From contig NZ_MUXX01000020.1 of NCBI RefSeq assembly GCF_002015045.1, positions 1 through 42,313 on the forward strand: a DNA stretch of 42,313 bases. Reading direction: 5' to 3'. Source of the DNA: Haemophilus paraphrohaemolyticus. Its GTDB lineage: Bacteria > Pseudomonadota > Gammaproteobacteria > Enterobacterales > Pasteurellaceae. Shown here in pieces: positions 22,723 through 30,408 of the stretch. Position numbers and translations under genes: made by a program. The notes under the pieces were generated by a model that did no database searches, was not told the DNA's origin, and saw only the letters and a program-made list of their open reading frames with translations. Position 1 is the first letter of the stretch. Each line of letters opens with the position of its first letter.

Positions 22723-23205
22723 TTCAGGTTCTCCTTGAGTTGGTTCAGTTTGATTGGGTTCATTTGGCATTGCTTCGCAAAAATCCACAATACCTTGCTC
22801 ACTTTCTGAAAATTCAGGATTGCGCAAGCCTTTCACAGCTGGTGGCATTGCGCCTAAAAAACCGACATGGCGTAAATAGAGCGAACCTTGCTTTGGATTG
22901 TCAGGGCTATTGGCAAGGTAAAAAGATGCCGACACTTTTTTGAAACGCCCATCTGTGACCATTTCGGCAAATTCAGGGTGAACTTGGTCAAGTTCGGCTT
23001 TCAGCACATCGCCGTCTAACTGCAAGCCTTTTACCCACGCATAGGCAGGGGCTTCCATTGTGGGGTGTCCGATAACGGCTGGGGCTTCGTGATAGGCTAC
23101 ATCGTAGGCATCCACCGCTTGTTGCAAATCGGCAGGCGTGATTTCCACCACCGTGCCGTGTGCATCAGGTCGTTTACCCGCTTTAAAAATTTCAATCAGG
23201 GTCAT
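22246..23205 (-). CDS. Prohead protease with scaffold (Mu gpI-like)
   Basis: A 319-residue protein with the Mu I type N-terminal protease half (about 1-150: DAHGTVVEITPADLQQAVDA, PAVIGHPTMEAPAYAWVKGL, LRHVGFLGAMPPAVKGL) and a helical, charged second half that is the scaffold. Mu makes the scaffold (Z) also from an internal start in I, and a good internal start is present here at 22722. It cuts scaffold and itself during head maturation. A candidate late promoter lies 25-70 bp upstream, as PI does in Mu. Confidence 0.9.
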   Translation of the reverse strand: MTLIEIFKAGKRPDAHGTVVEITPADLQQAVDAYDVAYHEAPAVIGHPTMEAPAYAWVKGLQLDGDVLKAELDQVHPEFAEMVTDGRFKKVSASFYLANSPDNPKQGSLYLRHVGFLGAMPPAVKGLRNPEFSESEQGIVDFCEAMPNEPNQTEPTQGEPEMSAEEKAELDRLRAENQQLKDENAKAKAEKAEAELNQAKAENADFAEGLVKAGKLAPIAKQQAVDLLNYASTTMQGGVVEFSEGENLHSKLKAFLDAQPQVVNFGEVATKDKVAAPQDSTVEYAEGTNPASIEADQKIRAYAKEHNVSYKAAFNAIYQ

Positions 23206-23229
23206 TCGGTTCTCCTTGTGTTGGTAAAC

Positions 23230-23276
23230 ATCATAGAAAAAATGACCGCTTGTCGCTTTTAAACTGGTTTAAGGAT
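23230..23276 (-). promoter_or_regulatory. Candidate late promoter P-I (motif copy 3)
   Basis: CCTTAAACCAGTTTAAAA (23257-23274, minus strand), then 21 nt, then TATGAT (23230-23235). The start would be near 23223 and the gene I ATG is at 23205, preceded by AAGGAG. Mu has a C-dependent late promoter at this same place (PI). No masking hairpin is seen here. Confidence 0.72.
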
Positions 23277-23323
23277 TGAAAAAGAGAATTTGAAATGGGA
23301 AGAAGGAGAAAAGGCGTGTTTTT

Positions 23324-23351
23324 GCGTGTTTATCGGTGTTTATAAACACGC
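23324..23351. repeat. 10-bp inverted repeat in the central gap
   Basis: GCGTGTTTAT (23324-23333) and ATAAACACGC (23342-23351) with an 8-nt spacer. A further GTGTTT lies within the spacer and another GCGTGTTTTT just upstream, so the hexamer recurs three times in 35 bp. It might be part of the gyrase or a replication-protein site. Confidence 0.6.
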
Positions 23352-23389
23352 TTAAGGGATTCCGAGCAATCATTTATCGAATCCAATTT

Positions 23390-23411
23390 AAAACGCCACA
23401 GAGGGCGTTTT
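23390..23411 (-). terminator. Terminator behind gene G
   Basis: AAAACGCC (23390-23397) and GGCGTTTT (23404-23411) pair with a 6-nt loop, 31 bp behind the gpG stop codon. It would end the transcript coming from the lysis-side promoter before the promoter of gene I. Confidence 0.7.
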
Positions 23412-23442
23412 GTGCGTTATTTTTGATTTTTAGCCAAAGTGA

Positions 23443-23901
23443 CTAACTTTGGTTAATTTGACGCTGCAAAAGTGCAGTCGCTTTTCGCAAAAGTTTTTGC
23501 TCGTCTTGTTCGCTTATGCCTAACCACGGACGAGCTGGAATGGTGGCTTTACCCCCACGCCCCGCCTTACCGCCAAATTGGTGCAAGCGAGCATATTTGG
23601 CATCAGAGCCAAATTCCACATTTTGGTCGTTGTAGTTATATGCAGTTTTATCCGACAAATAACCATCTTGACGTAAAATTTTGGTGGACTTGCCTTTCTT
23701 TTTCTTGCGAGCCAAAGTATTAGGTGAAAGCGATTGCCATTTACTTCCATCAGGTGCTATTTCTTGCTTAAACCGTTCCGCGTGGATTTTTTTCAAGGTT
23801 TCGCCCAGCACGCCATAGAGCCTGCGAGGGTGTTGCAGTTGGTTGGCAACATGGTGCAGTTTTGCGACCGCTTGGGTGTCGTTGAGGGTGATTTTAATCA
23901 T
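23443..23901 (-). CDS. Virion morphogenesis protein (Mu gpG-like)
   Basis: A 152-residue member of the phage virion morphogenesis family (Mu G, P2 S). Family blocks: ETLKKIHAERFKQEIAPDGS with KWQSLSPNTLARKKKKGKST, LRQDGYL, FGSDAKYARLHQFGGKAGRG, then IPARPWLGIS. It is needed for tail completion and head-tail joining. It starts two bases behind the stop of the gp49-like gene and ends before the central gap. Confidence 0.93.
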   Translation of the reverse strand: MIKITLNDTQAVAKLHHVANQLQHPRRLYGVLGETLKKIHAERFKQEIAPDGSKWQSLSPNTLARKKKKGKSTKILRQDGYLSDKTAYNYNDQNVEFGSDAKYARLHQFGGKAGRGGKATIPARPWLGISEQDEQKLLRKATALLQRQINQS

Positions 23902-23903
23902 CG

Positions 23904-24155
23904 CTAAAAGCCAGCTAATTTATTTTTTAACACATAGCCTTCAAGTTGCCATAATTTATTAAAGGCGTTCTCAAAGGCAATACGTTCGCCAATTTCTTGG
24001 TTATAGGTTTTCGGTGAAACACAGGCGGATTCACCTGTTACTGTAAAACCATTACGCAAGGTTAATACACAAACCGTGAGCGTTTCTGTTAATCGGTGGA
24101 ATTGTTTATCTGTGATAATAGATTCCAAATGTTCTTGGGTAACACGTTCAGTCAT
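23904..24155 (-). CDS. N4 gp49/Sf6 gp66 family protein
   Basis: An 83-residue protein with the well-known signature LTLRNGFTVTGESACVSPKT, then YNQEIGERIAFENAFNKLWQ. This family is widespread in unrelated phages, usually in early or accessory positions; its function is not known. Here it stands between the minor head gene and gpG, an odd place within a structural block, which suggests it arrived as an accessory. A 128-bp gap with a structured element lies upstream. Confidence 0.88.
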   Translation of the reverse strand: MTERVTQEHLESIITDKQFHRLTETLTVCVLTLRNGFTVTGESACVSPKTYNQEIGERIAFENAFNKLWQLEGYVLKNKLAGF

Positions 24156-24203
24156 TTTTATTCTCCTATTGATTAAAAAATAAGTTGGGCGTATAGTATT
24201 TCT

Positions 24204-24285
24204 AACGGTGGGGGTTTCCTACTGGAAAGGTTGGCGGCAATGTTTCATCCGTTATTATCCTGTTCGAATCAGGCAAACCACCGTT
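24204..24285. other. Structured element: three hairpins closed by an 8-bp stem
   Basis: AACGGTGG (24204-24211) pairs with CCACCGTT (24278-24285). Inside lie TTTCC-TACT-GGAAA (24215-24228), a weaker GGCGG/CCGTT pair, and CCTG-TTCGAAT-CAGG (24259-24273). The last has the exact loop of a tRNA T-arm, but the rest does not give a tRNA. The element spans the stop codon of the minor head gene. It could be an RNA control or processing element of the late mRNA. Confidence 0.45.
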
Positions 24286-25552
24286 AATCCAAATCACCCC
24301 ATAATAATTCGTAGCTTTTCTTAAAATCGTTCCATTCAACTTTGCTTTTGATTGTGCTTGCTGTGCGAACTAGATTGACTTTATGAACCAGCTTTTTCTT
24401 GCTTAATTCGTCTTTGAGCTTTACTTCGTAATCCATTTTGATTGCTACTTTACCTTGCTCGGTTTCATACACAAAAATCAGCGTAGGTAATTTCTGATCA
24501 CGTTCCAACAAGATTGCCTTTGGATTTCTCAACTTCTCTGGCAACTGCTCCCAAAACTCAATCGGCAGGTTAATGCCTTTGGCTTGCTTGGTATCACGCA
24601 AGGCGTGTAACACGTCATCATCTCGCACTGCAATCACCGCACTTTGTGGAGCTTTTTCAAGAGTGTTTAATTTATCAATCACTTTGGCAGGGATTACGCC
24701 CACGTTTTTGATTTGCCCACGAGCTATTTTTTCGCTGGCAACTTGATCTACCATAGACTTCATCGCCCCGTTTAATATCATCATCGCACGTGGATTTTGT
24801 AACACGTTTTCAATTAAGAGGCTGGCAAGTTTCGGTTCGGCGGTAACGGCTTTGTTGAAAAGTAGCTGATCTACGTCTGCATTCCGCCCTGCGGTCAAAC
24901 GCTCAAAATTATGCGGTTGAAAGCCCACGTCATAACCCTTTGGCACTTTTACCATTCGGGGATTGCCTGAACGTGTGCCAACCAGTTTTTCTTCCCACTC
25001 AATTTCAGGCGAAGGGCTGACGGTTCTACCCATTTCCTTGAGGTCGTCTTCATCGTGAGCGGTGACGGTGCAGTGGCAGCCATAGGCTTTAATCGGGTAA
25101 TAATAATGCCAAAATGGATCGCTGGCTGGCAAAATCGTGCCGTCTAAATCAATATGCTCTTGGCGTGGGTGGCTATTGTCGTGGTGATGATATTCCCAAT
25201 AAGGCATCACATCAGCCAAATCTAAATGCTGTTGCAACCGCCCGCGATTGTAAGCCGCATAAACATTAGTGTCGTAAATAATACGAGTTCGCCAATTTCT
25301 ACCGCCTTTGTAATCCCAGCCTGTGCGAGAGACAACCTCATCAAACCGCTTGCGAAAGCCCTCCAGCGTTTCGCCGTTGGCAATGGCATTATCTACTGCT
25401 TCACGAAAGGCAAGCAGCACCTCATTGCGGTTTGCTCCTGCGACCATAAAAAAGTAGTCGTGTTCTTCACCGAGTACGTCAAGGTAGCTGTTGGTGGGTA
25501 AATTGAGCTTTTTCTCAAAGTATTTGACTTGATTTTCAAAGGTGAATTTCAT
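24284..25552 (-). CDS. Minor head protein (Mu gpF-like) with C-terminal nuclease-like domain
   Basis: A 422-residue protein. Residues 1-200 match the Mu gpF head morphogenesis domain: GWDYKGGRNWRTRIIYDTN with VYAAYNRGRLQQ, MPYWEYHHHDNSHPRQEH, and the Cys/His pair in AYGCHCTV. Residues about 285-415 look like the phage PBECR2 domain (barnase/EndoU/colicin E5-D/RelE-like nuclease): VIPAKVIDKLN, DDVLHALRD, LPIEFWEQLPEKLRNPKAIL, LVRTAS. Such domains may act as effectors injected with the DNA. The domain call is by pattern; catalytic residues are not assigned. Confidence 0.85.
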   Translation of the reverse strand: MKFTFENQVKYFEKKLNLPTNSYLDVLGEEHDYFFMVAGANRNEVLLAFREAVDNAIANGETLEGFRKRFDEVVSRTGWDYKGGRNWRTRIIYDTNVYAAYNRGRLQQHLDLADVMPYWEYHHHDNSHPRQEHIDLDGTILPASDPFWHYYYPIKAYGCHCTVTAHDEDDLKEMGRTVSPSPEIEWEEKLVGTRSGNPRMVKVPKGYDVGFQPHNFERLTAGRNADVDQLLFNKAVTAEPKLASLLIENVLQNPRAMMILNGAMKSMVDQVASEKIARGQIKNVGVIPAKVIDKLNTLEKAPQSAVIAVRDDDVLHALRDTKQAKGINLPIEFWEQLPEKLRNPKAILLERDQKLPTLIFVYETEQGKVAIKMDYEVKLKDELSKKKLVHKVNLVRTASTIKSKVEWNDFKKSYELLWGDLD

Positions 25553-25555
25553 TCA

Positions 25556-25592
25556 AAAATCTCCCCTAGCCCCTCTTTACGAAAGAGAGGGA
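25556..25592. repeat. Dispersed palindromic repeat, copy ii
   Basis: AAAAATCTCCCCTAGCCCCT and then CTTTACGAAAGAGAGGGA. It reaches into the portal gene and supplies its last codons (encoding SLSFVKRG and the stop). So this copy has become coding sequence. Confidence 0.8.
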
Positions 25593-27035
25593 CTTGGCAC
25601 GCTCATCTTCTACAGATTGTCGCCCTGCAAATTGGGCAGCGGTTGAACCCCACGCCAGCAGTTCGCCATATTCGGCATAGCTGAGTTCTGGAATTAGACT
25701 ATCAAGTTGGTTGCGAAAATCTTCCAAACTCTCCGCTTGTCCTAAGCGGTCGCGAATATCGTGTAGCCAAGTTTCAACAACGGCTTCGCCTTCCACCTCC
25801 AACTGTTCGCCAATGCTTTCAATCACGCTTTTTGGGATTGGCTCGGCAAAATCCACCTTATCCGTCCCTTTCTTTTGTAAAGATGGGTTAGCGGAGATTT
25901 CTTGCATCACAATATCGCCCTCTTCAAAGCCATAAGTGCGGTGGATATATTGCTCGGTAAAGCTCACGCCAATTTCAGTCAAAATCTTGTCACGTTCCGC
26001 CTGCAGTTTGTCAATGATTTCTTGCTCGAATAGCTCGAAGATTGGCAAGTTGTCCACGCTAAAATTCAGCTCACAAATCCACGCCAACAACTGATTGAAC
26101 GTGCCTTCTACAAGACTGGCGTCGTCGTTGCGAATATCACGCGTCACTTCTAGCCCCGCGGTGGCAGAGGCTCGGTTAGCTTCCGCTTCGGTGGTTTGGT
26201 TTTGTCCTAATAAGGCAATGGCAATTTCAGATTTGCAGTATTTGATGAAATTATCAAAGGCTTCGGATGAACCGCTTTTATCAGCACCTTCCACTAAGCC
26301 GATGGTGCTGTCGTCAGGAATCGCGGCAACCGCTGTGCCGAGCATCGCTTCCATACTGTCGAGCAAGTCTTCCACTTCGTGAATTTGTGCTTGTCGCGGA
26401 TGTTTCCCCACTAGCCAAGGGGAGCCATATTTTTCGGTAAATTCCAACCAATACTTAAAGCCTGCTTTCTTAAAAGTCGCCGCCCAAAAGCAAAGAGATA
26501 AATCGCCTAAGCCATACGGGTTGATGTAGGTCGCATTTTGGGTTGCCAGCAACATTCGATAAGACGGCAGTTCTTCTCCGTTGATGTTGTCTTTAGTGCG
26601 GAGCCTGAGCTGGTTTTCATCATCGAAAACGAACCACTCTTGCGGTTTGCCGACAATGGCAACAGGCAACAACAAGCCGTCTTTGCTTTCCCACATCACT
26701 TCTAACGCTTGATAACCAAACAGTGTGGCATCAAGTATTTCACTGATAATTTGGCTCATCGGCAAGCGGTCGAAAAGTGCGGTTAAAATCTTGTCCGTTT
26801 TTTCATTGCCTGTAGGTGTGATACGCCATTCCAGCCCTTTGATTGCTGCTTTACGTCGGCGAACACAGCCCCCGACGTGACTGTCTGATAAAATTTCACG
26901 ATAAGCCGAAATATCCTTGCCCATTTTCTTCAACACAGGATCAGGGTTTGGCAAATAGTGCATAAACGACCAATAGTCAATGGCGTTGGCACGGCTGGCA
27001 ATGATGCGGATTAAATCTTGTTTTTTCAGAGTCAT
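25566..27035 (-). CDS. Portal protein (DUF935, Mu gp29-like)
   Basis: The 489-residue dodecameric ring through which DNA is packed and ejected. DUF935 features: the N-terminal DKISAYREI-like helix followed by SHVGGCVRRRKAAIKGLEWR, then LEVMWE, PQEWFVFDDENQLRL, YGSPWLVGKHPRQAQIHEVE with LLDSMEAMLGTAVAAIPDDS, and LLGQNQTTEAEANRASATAG. It sits between the terminase and the gpF-like gene as in Mu. Its C-terminal end is encoded by a dispersed repeat, so the terminus may differ from relatives. Confidence 0.94.
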   Translation of the reverse strand: MTLKKQDLIRIIASRANAIDYWSFMHYLPNPDPVLKKMGKDISAYREILSDSHVGGCVRRRKAAIKGLEWRITPTGNEKTDKILTALFDRLPMSQIISEILDATLFGYQALEVMWESKDGLLLPVAIVGKPQEWFVFDDENQLRLRTKDNINGEELPSYRMLLATQNATYINPYGLGDLSLCFWAATFKKAGFKYWLEFTEKYGSPWLVGKHPRQAQIHEVEDLLDSMEAMLGTAVAAIPDDSTIGLVEGADKSGSSEAFDNFIKYCKSEIAIALLGQNQTTEAEANRASATAGLEVTRDIRNDDASLVEGTFNQLLAWICELNFSVDNLPIFELFEQEIIDKLQAERDKILTEIGVSFTEQYIHRTYGFEEGDIVMQEISANPSLQKKGTDKVDFAEPIPKSVIESIGEQLEVEGEAVVETWLHDIRDRLGQAESLEDFRNQLDSLIPELSYAEYGELLAWGSTAAQFAGRQSVEDERAKSLSFVKRG

Positions 27036-27044
27036 TGGCTTTCC

Positions 27045-27155
27045 TTATTTTTCATAATCCACAAAGGCGGCAAGCAATAAAAATACCCACCAAAACGGTT
27101 TGTCGTAAAAAATCAGCACAGCGGCAGAAATGGTTAAAGTTACAAATGCGATCAT
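27045..27155 (-). CDS. 36-residue membrane peptide between terminase and portal
   Basis: A small frame in the 122-bp gap: it encodes MIAFVTLTISAAVLIFYDKP, then FWWVFLLLAAFVDYEK. Both halves are hydrophobic around one charged turn, so it would be a membrane hairpin or a single span. The ATG overlaps the last codons of the region before the terminase stop, and its stop is 9 bp before the portal ATG, whose AAGGAAAG ribosome-binding site overlaps the end of this frame. Not recognised; accepted because it fills the gap with a coherent membrane peptide. Confidence 0.45.
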   Translation of the reverse strand: MIAFVTLTISAAVLIFYDKPFWWVFLLLAAFVDYEK

Positions 27156-27157
27156 GG

Positions 27158-28654
27158 TTAATATCCTTGCGTTAATTTTCGGCTGGCTCTTGGTTTGCGA
27201 CTGTGGGCTTTAACCGGCAACTGCACCAACTGACGGCTGGCATAATGAGCGAGCAATAAAGAAATTGCGGTGTCGCCGTGGCGTTTGTTTTTGCCGTCTG
27301 CACTTTTGGTTCGTTTATCGGGAATGCGTGGCACGCCTTTCACCACTTGGAATGAACGCAAATCGGCAAGAATATCGGCATCTTTAGGTATACTGTCGAG
27401 TTCGCCATCTTCGAGTGCGGCCTTAAATGGGGCGGTGTGTTCGCGATACCATTTTTCCGATAACTGCACGCAATCCACCAATGAGCCAAACGCATCGCGA
27501 GCAGCTTCGGCTAAATAGCCCCCGTTCCCACGTGCATCAAAAGCTGCACCAGCGAAGCGTGGCAAATGCTTGAGAATAAACAGCACGATTTGTTCTTGTT
27601 GCTTGTAAGGCATATTACCTAGCTCTACAATCAACCGAACGCTTTTTGTTAAGTTTTGTTGTTGAGCTAACACTACAAAAGAGGTCATATCGCCACTGCG
27701 GGCAAAGTCTTCGCCTAAAAAATGTAACTGTGTTTCATCTAGGGTTTGCAAAATAGGCTGAAGCGTGGTTTCGCACCAATCCAGCATTTCCTGATAGCGT
27801 GTCGGCTCAGGCACAAGGCTAAAGCCATATTTTGCCGTCATTCGGATTATGGGTGTGTTTTCGCTCATTTGGCGTTCAATTAAGGCTCGCGAGAGCCATA
27901 AGCCTGTGCCATTTTTCGGTACGCAGTAGTATTCTTCTTCCGCATCTTCTTTGGTTGCAGTGTCATTGAGTAGGTTTTCTTTCCATTCTGCTTCTTTTTC
28001 GGCTGTCCATTCTTGCTTGCTGACTTGGCAAATACGTTGGTATAGCCCTTCAGCACAGGCATCATCGAGGGTAATCGTATGCACTGAGTAGCGTTTTCTG
28101 CCTGCCCGACTATCTAAAATCAGCTCATTGAAAAGGTTGTCCGCACCGTTGTGGGTAGAAATCAACCGCACTTTTGCCCCCCACATTGTGAGAGCGAGTG
28201 CTGCTTTCAATACTTCCGCAAGGTATTCATGGAAGGCCGCTTCATCAATTACCACCACGCCTTGCATACCGCGTAAGTTTTTCGGATTACTGGAAAGGGC
28301 TTTCACTTTGAAGCCTGAAGCAAAATAGATCACATAGGTCAAAATGTCCTTATCTTCATCTTGCAATACTTCTTCTTGAATTTCGCCCGCTGCATAGTTA
28401 AACGCCCTTGCCCACATTGCTACCGCATCAATAAATTCGCGAGCCATTTCCTTATTTGACCCAATGTAGAACACATCAGAGCCGCCGTCTTTTTTGGCAA
28501 GGCTGGCAATCAATGCATCATCAGCGGCTTCTGCCCACGTCAAACCTGTTCGGCGAGATTTTTCGGCGATTTTGAGCTGCGATTTATCCGCTATCCAACG
28601 TTTTTGATAGCCCAGCAGTAGTTCATTTGGGTCAAAGGGAATAAGCTCTTTCAC
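27158..28654 (-). CDS. Terminase large subunit (Mu gp28-like)
   Basis: The 498-residue ATPase/nuclease that packs DNA by the headful mechanism. The Walker A-like segment EKSRRTGLTWAEAADD is at residues 31-46, Walker B VVVIDEAA at 133-140, and RLISTHNG follows as the coupling motif. The nuclease half has LGEDFARSGDMTSFVVL (candidate metal-binding Asp) and FDARGNGGYLAEAARD. It overlaps the gp27-like gene by one base. An uptake signal lies inside near 28170. Confidence 0.95.
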   Translation of the reverse strand: MKELIPFDPNELLLGYQKRWIADKSQLKIAEKSRRTGLTWAEAADDALIASLAKKDGGSDVFYIGSNKEMAREFIDAVAMWARAFNYAAGEIQEEVLQDEDKDILTYVIYFASGFKVKALSSNPKNLRGMQGVVVIDEAAFHEYLAEVLKAALALTMWGAKVRLISTHNGADNLFNELILDSRAGRKRYSVHTITLDDACAEGLYQRICQVSKQEWTAEKEAEWKENLLNDTATKEDAEEEYYCVPKNGTGLWLSRALIERQMSENTPIIRMTAKYGFSLVPEPTRYQEMLDWCETTLQPILQTLDETQLHFLGEDFARSGDMTSFVVLAQQQNLTKSVRLIVELGNMPYKQQEQIVLFILKHLPRFAGAAFDARGNGGYLAEAARDAFGSLVDCVQLSEKWYREHTAPFKAALEDGELDSIPKDADILADLRSFQVVKGVPRIPDKRTKSADGKNKRHGDTAISLLLAHYASRQLVQLPVKAHSRKPRASRKLTQGY

Positions 28655-29196
28655 TATGCAATACCTAAAATTTGCTGTTTGATTTTGTCGGCGGTTTCCG
28701 CCGATAAACCTGCTTGAATAACAATTTTTTCCGTTTCTTCAGCAGCAAGTTCTGCACGTCGTTTTACATCGGCTTGATAGACTTTGAGCTTAGTGCTGGC
28801 TTGAATAAGTGATGCCACGTTTTTGCCCGCAAAACTTAGGGCTTGAAATTTCTCCATCGGGGTCATCTCATCGTCTTTGGCTTCTTCGATGTCCACAAGC
28901 GCGTCAAATAGGGACGACTGCAACATCCCCATTAAGGCTTCACTACGTTTGTCTTCCTTATCTTCTGCGCCTTCGGCAATAATGCGAGCCGCTTCAGTAC
29001 TATCCTTGATTGCCTTAAAACGGCGTTCAATCTTCTGCCCATAGCGATGAATCGCCGATTTGCTGATGGAATAGCCTTTCTCACGTAATAGCGTTTCCAA
29101 TTCCACATAGCCCGAAAAGCCGTTCTCAGTTAAGGCACGTTCTAGCCAGCGGCGAACATCTTCGGGCAGTTTTTCAATACTTGAGCGAGGTGCCAT
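28654..29196 (-). CDS. DUF3486 (Mu gp27-like), probable small terminase
   Basis: A 180-residue DUF3486 protein. The N-terminus (LPEDVRRWLERALTENGFSG, then YSISKSAIHRYGQKIERR) is a helix-turn-helix-like DNA-binding part; the rest is helical and charged. It stands right before the large terminase and is taken as its small subunit in Mu-like phages. It starts 9 bp behind the gp26-like gene. The role is inferred from position and family. Confidence 0.92.
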   Translation of the reverse strand: MAPRSSIEKLPEDVRRWLERALTENGFSGYVELETLLREKGYSISKSAIHRYGQKIERRFKAIKDSTEAARIIAEGAEDKEDKRSEALMGMLQSSLFDALVDIEEAKDDEMTPMEKFQALSFAGKNVASLIQASTKLKVYQADVKRRAELAAEETEKIVIQAGLSAETADKIKQQILGIA

Positions 29197-29205
29197 AATT
29201 TCCCC

Positions 29206-29508
29206 TTACGCCCAATACTTTTCAGGGCGGGCGATACCTGCTTGGCAGTCGATGGTGTATTCCACAATGTCCACACCTAAGCGGTTGATGTCGGCAAACC
29301 ATACACCGTGCGGTTGTTTGTCGATTTCCACCAGTCTGCGGTCGGCGAGATATTCCAACTGCTGACGCACTTCAAGAGCGGTGACGTTTGGGTAAATGCC
29401 ACGCATCACATCAAGTAAAAACTGCTCGCTGGTGGTGTAAGGCATTGCTTTATGTAATACGTTGAGCAACTGCCAACGCATACCTTCGCGGCGTGCTTTT
29501 TCCATCAT
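29206..29508 (-). CDS. Mu gp26-like winged-helix protein
   Basis: A 100-residue protein with a winged-helix pattern: RWQLLNVLHKAMPYTTSEQF, LLDVMRGIYPNVTALEVRQQ, then LEYLADRRLVEIDKQPHGVW. It matches the small protein found between gp25 and gp27 in Mu-like phages. It probably binds DNA and may assist packaging; no experimental role is known to me. Its start codon overlaps the stop of the DUF2730 gene. Confidence 0.85.
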   Translation of the reverse strand: MMEKARREGMRWQLLNVLHKAMPYTTSEQFLLDVMRGIYPNVTALEVRQQLEYLADRRLVEIDKQPHGVWFADINRLGVDIVEYTIDCQAGIARPEKYWA

Positions 29509-29813
29509 TTTGCACTCTCCATTTTGTATAAATCACTGAGGGTTTTATGCAGTGCATCCATCTTGGCTTCTAGTACCGTTTGTCCACGAATGTAGTCATC
29601 TCGCAGTACATAAACCAAGGGCATTTGACTGTTCATTTGGTTAATTTGGCGTTCTAAGTCGTCCACCTTTTCATTCACTTTCAGTTGGTTTTGATGCCGT
29701 TCACTCAAACTGTTTTGAAATTGAGCCACTAAGATTTTGGCAAAACCAAAACAGCAACCTAAGAATGAAAGCAACAACCCCACTAAGTGCCAAAATTCGA
29801 CGTTAATGGTCAT
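29505..29813 (-). CDS. DUF2730 (Mu gp25-like) membrane protein
   Basis: I start this at ATG 29813, behind GGAGC, which gives MTINVEFWHLVGLLLSFLGC, a 102-residue protein. Residues 8-28 form one membrane span; the rest is a coiled coil (LKVNEKVDDLERQINQMNSQ). It matches DUF2730, located between lysis and terminase genes in Mu-like phages; function unknown. The frame is open to 29861, but that extension overlaps the Rz1-like gene and has no family similarity. Confidence 0.85.
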   Translation of the reverse strand: MTINVEFWHLVGLLLSFLGCCFGFAKILVAQFQNSLSERHQNQLKVNEKVDDLERQINQMNSQMPLVYVLRDDYIRGQTVLEAKMDALHKTLSDLYKMESAK

Positions 29814-30006
29814 CAGCTTGCTCCTTGCAGATGCCGCGATAGGTGGCGTTATGCACTGCAATTTGCCGTAAAGTTTCGGTGGTGTCTTGGCGACTTGCCT
29901 TGATTACACCAAAGCCTGAACAGCTCGGGTTAATCACGGAGATCACCTTGCTGTTGCAGGCGGTCAATAAGCCCATTGCGATCAGAAGTGCGGTTGTTTT
30001 CTTCAT
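29803..30006 (-). CDS. Rz1-like outer-membrane spanin lipoprotein
   Basis: From ATG 30006 it encodes MKKTTALLIAMGLLTACNSK, a lipoprotein signal with the lipobox LTAC. The mature part is short (about 50 residues) with a few cysteines. It overlaps the inner-membrane spanin gene in another frame, the hallmark of Rz/Rz1 pairs. Together the two fuse inner and outer membranes at lysis. I prefer this ATG to the one six codons upstream because the signal peptide then begins directly. An uptake signal lies over its start. Confidence 0.82.
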   Translation of the reverse strand: MKKTTALLIAMGLLTACNSKVISVINPSCSGFGVIKASRQDTTETLRQIAVHNATYRGICKEQADDH

Positions 30007-30187
30007 TCTTTTTTCTCGTTTCAAAATGTTTGACTTGGGTTTGCGCTACAGCTTTTTCCTGTTGCAGTTGCTCGTTTTGCTTAAACAAGCGGTCGATTTC
30101 TTGCCTTGCCTTGCGAATTTTGTAGCAAGCCACACCCACGCCAAGCAATACAAGGGCAGAAAAGCCTAAAATCAGATAAAAAATCAT
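29930..30187 (-). CDS. Rz-like inner-membrane spanin (DUF2681)
   Basis: An 85-residue protein with an N-terminal membrane anchor (MIFYLILGFSALVLLGVGVA) and a long periplasmic coiled coil (KARQEIDRLFKQNEQLQQEK, continuing to residue 60). It has the form of DUF2681 proteins known from Pasteurellaceae prophages. It overlaps the holin gene by four bases and the Rz1-like gene by 77 bases. It carries an ACAAGCGGT uptake-like word near 30086. Confidence 0.83.
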   Translation of the reverse strand: MIFYLILGFSALVLLGVGVACYKIRKARQEIDRLFKQNEQLQQEKAVAQTQVKHFETRKKNEENNRTSDRNGLIDRLQQQGDLRD

Positions 30188-30408
30188 TCTTCACGCCCCC
30201 GATTATTTAACGCATTAGCGAAACCTTTGGTCGCCACGCCACCACCACAAAATAGGGCGAAGGTGGTAAAGAGTTCGCCTACATAGGCACGGTCTAACCA
30301 CACGGCATAAACCAAAATACCAGCCATCAATAAAGCCCCGAAAAACTGGATAAAGGCGGTGGTAGAAAGGCGACCGTTGTCGTTGGTAATCAATTCTTTG
30401 AGTGCCAT
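30184..30408 (-). CDS. Holin-like membrane protein (DUF2644)
   Basis: From ATG 30408 the product has 74 residues: MALKELITNDNGRLSTTAFI, a span (QFFGALLMAGILVYAVWL), then FTTFALFCGGGVATKGF as a second weak span. This matches the DUF2644 proteins of Pasteurellaceae prophages, which are placed with lysis genes and taken for holins. The ATG overlaps the stop of the 30-residue gene (TAATG), which decides the start. It precedes the spanin pair. Confidence 0.75.
   Translation of the reverse strand: MALKELITNDNGRLSTTAFIQFFGALLMAGILVYAVWLDRAYVGELFTTFALFCGGGVATKGFANALNNRGREE

Larger units (their letters stand above)
23206..23442. other. I-G intergenic region at the genome centre; candidate strong gyrase site
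   Basis: No gene is seen in these 237 bp. They hold the late promoter of gene I, a 10-bp stem (23324-23333 and 23342-23351) and the terminator at 23390-23411. In Mu the strong gyrase site needed for replication lies near the middle of the genome in the G/I gap. This gap is in the same place between the same two genes, and within about 0.4 kb of the midpoint of 5228-42241. Confidence 0.5.

Noticed and set aside
24204..24290. tRNA gene, suggested by the TTCGAAT loop and GGTGG/CCACC ends
   Set aside because: The D-arm and anticodon arm cannot be formed with normal sizes, and the closing stem is offset from the T-arm by four bases. Kept only as a structured element.
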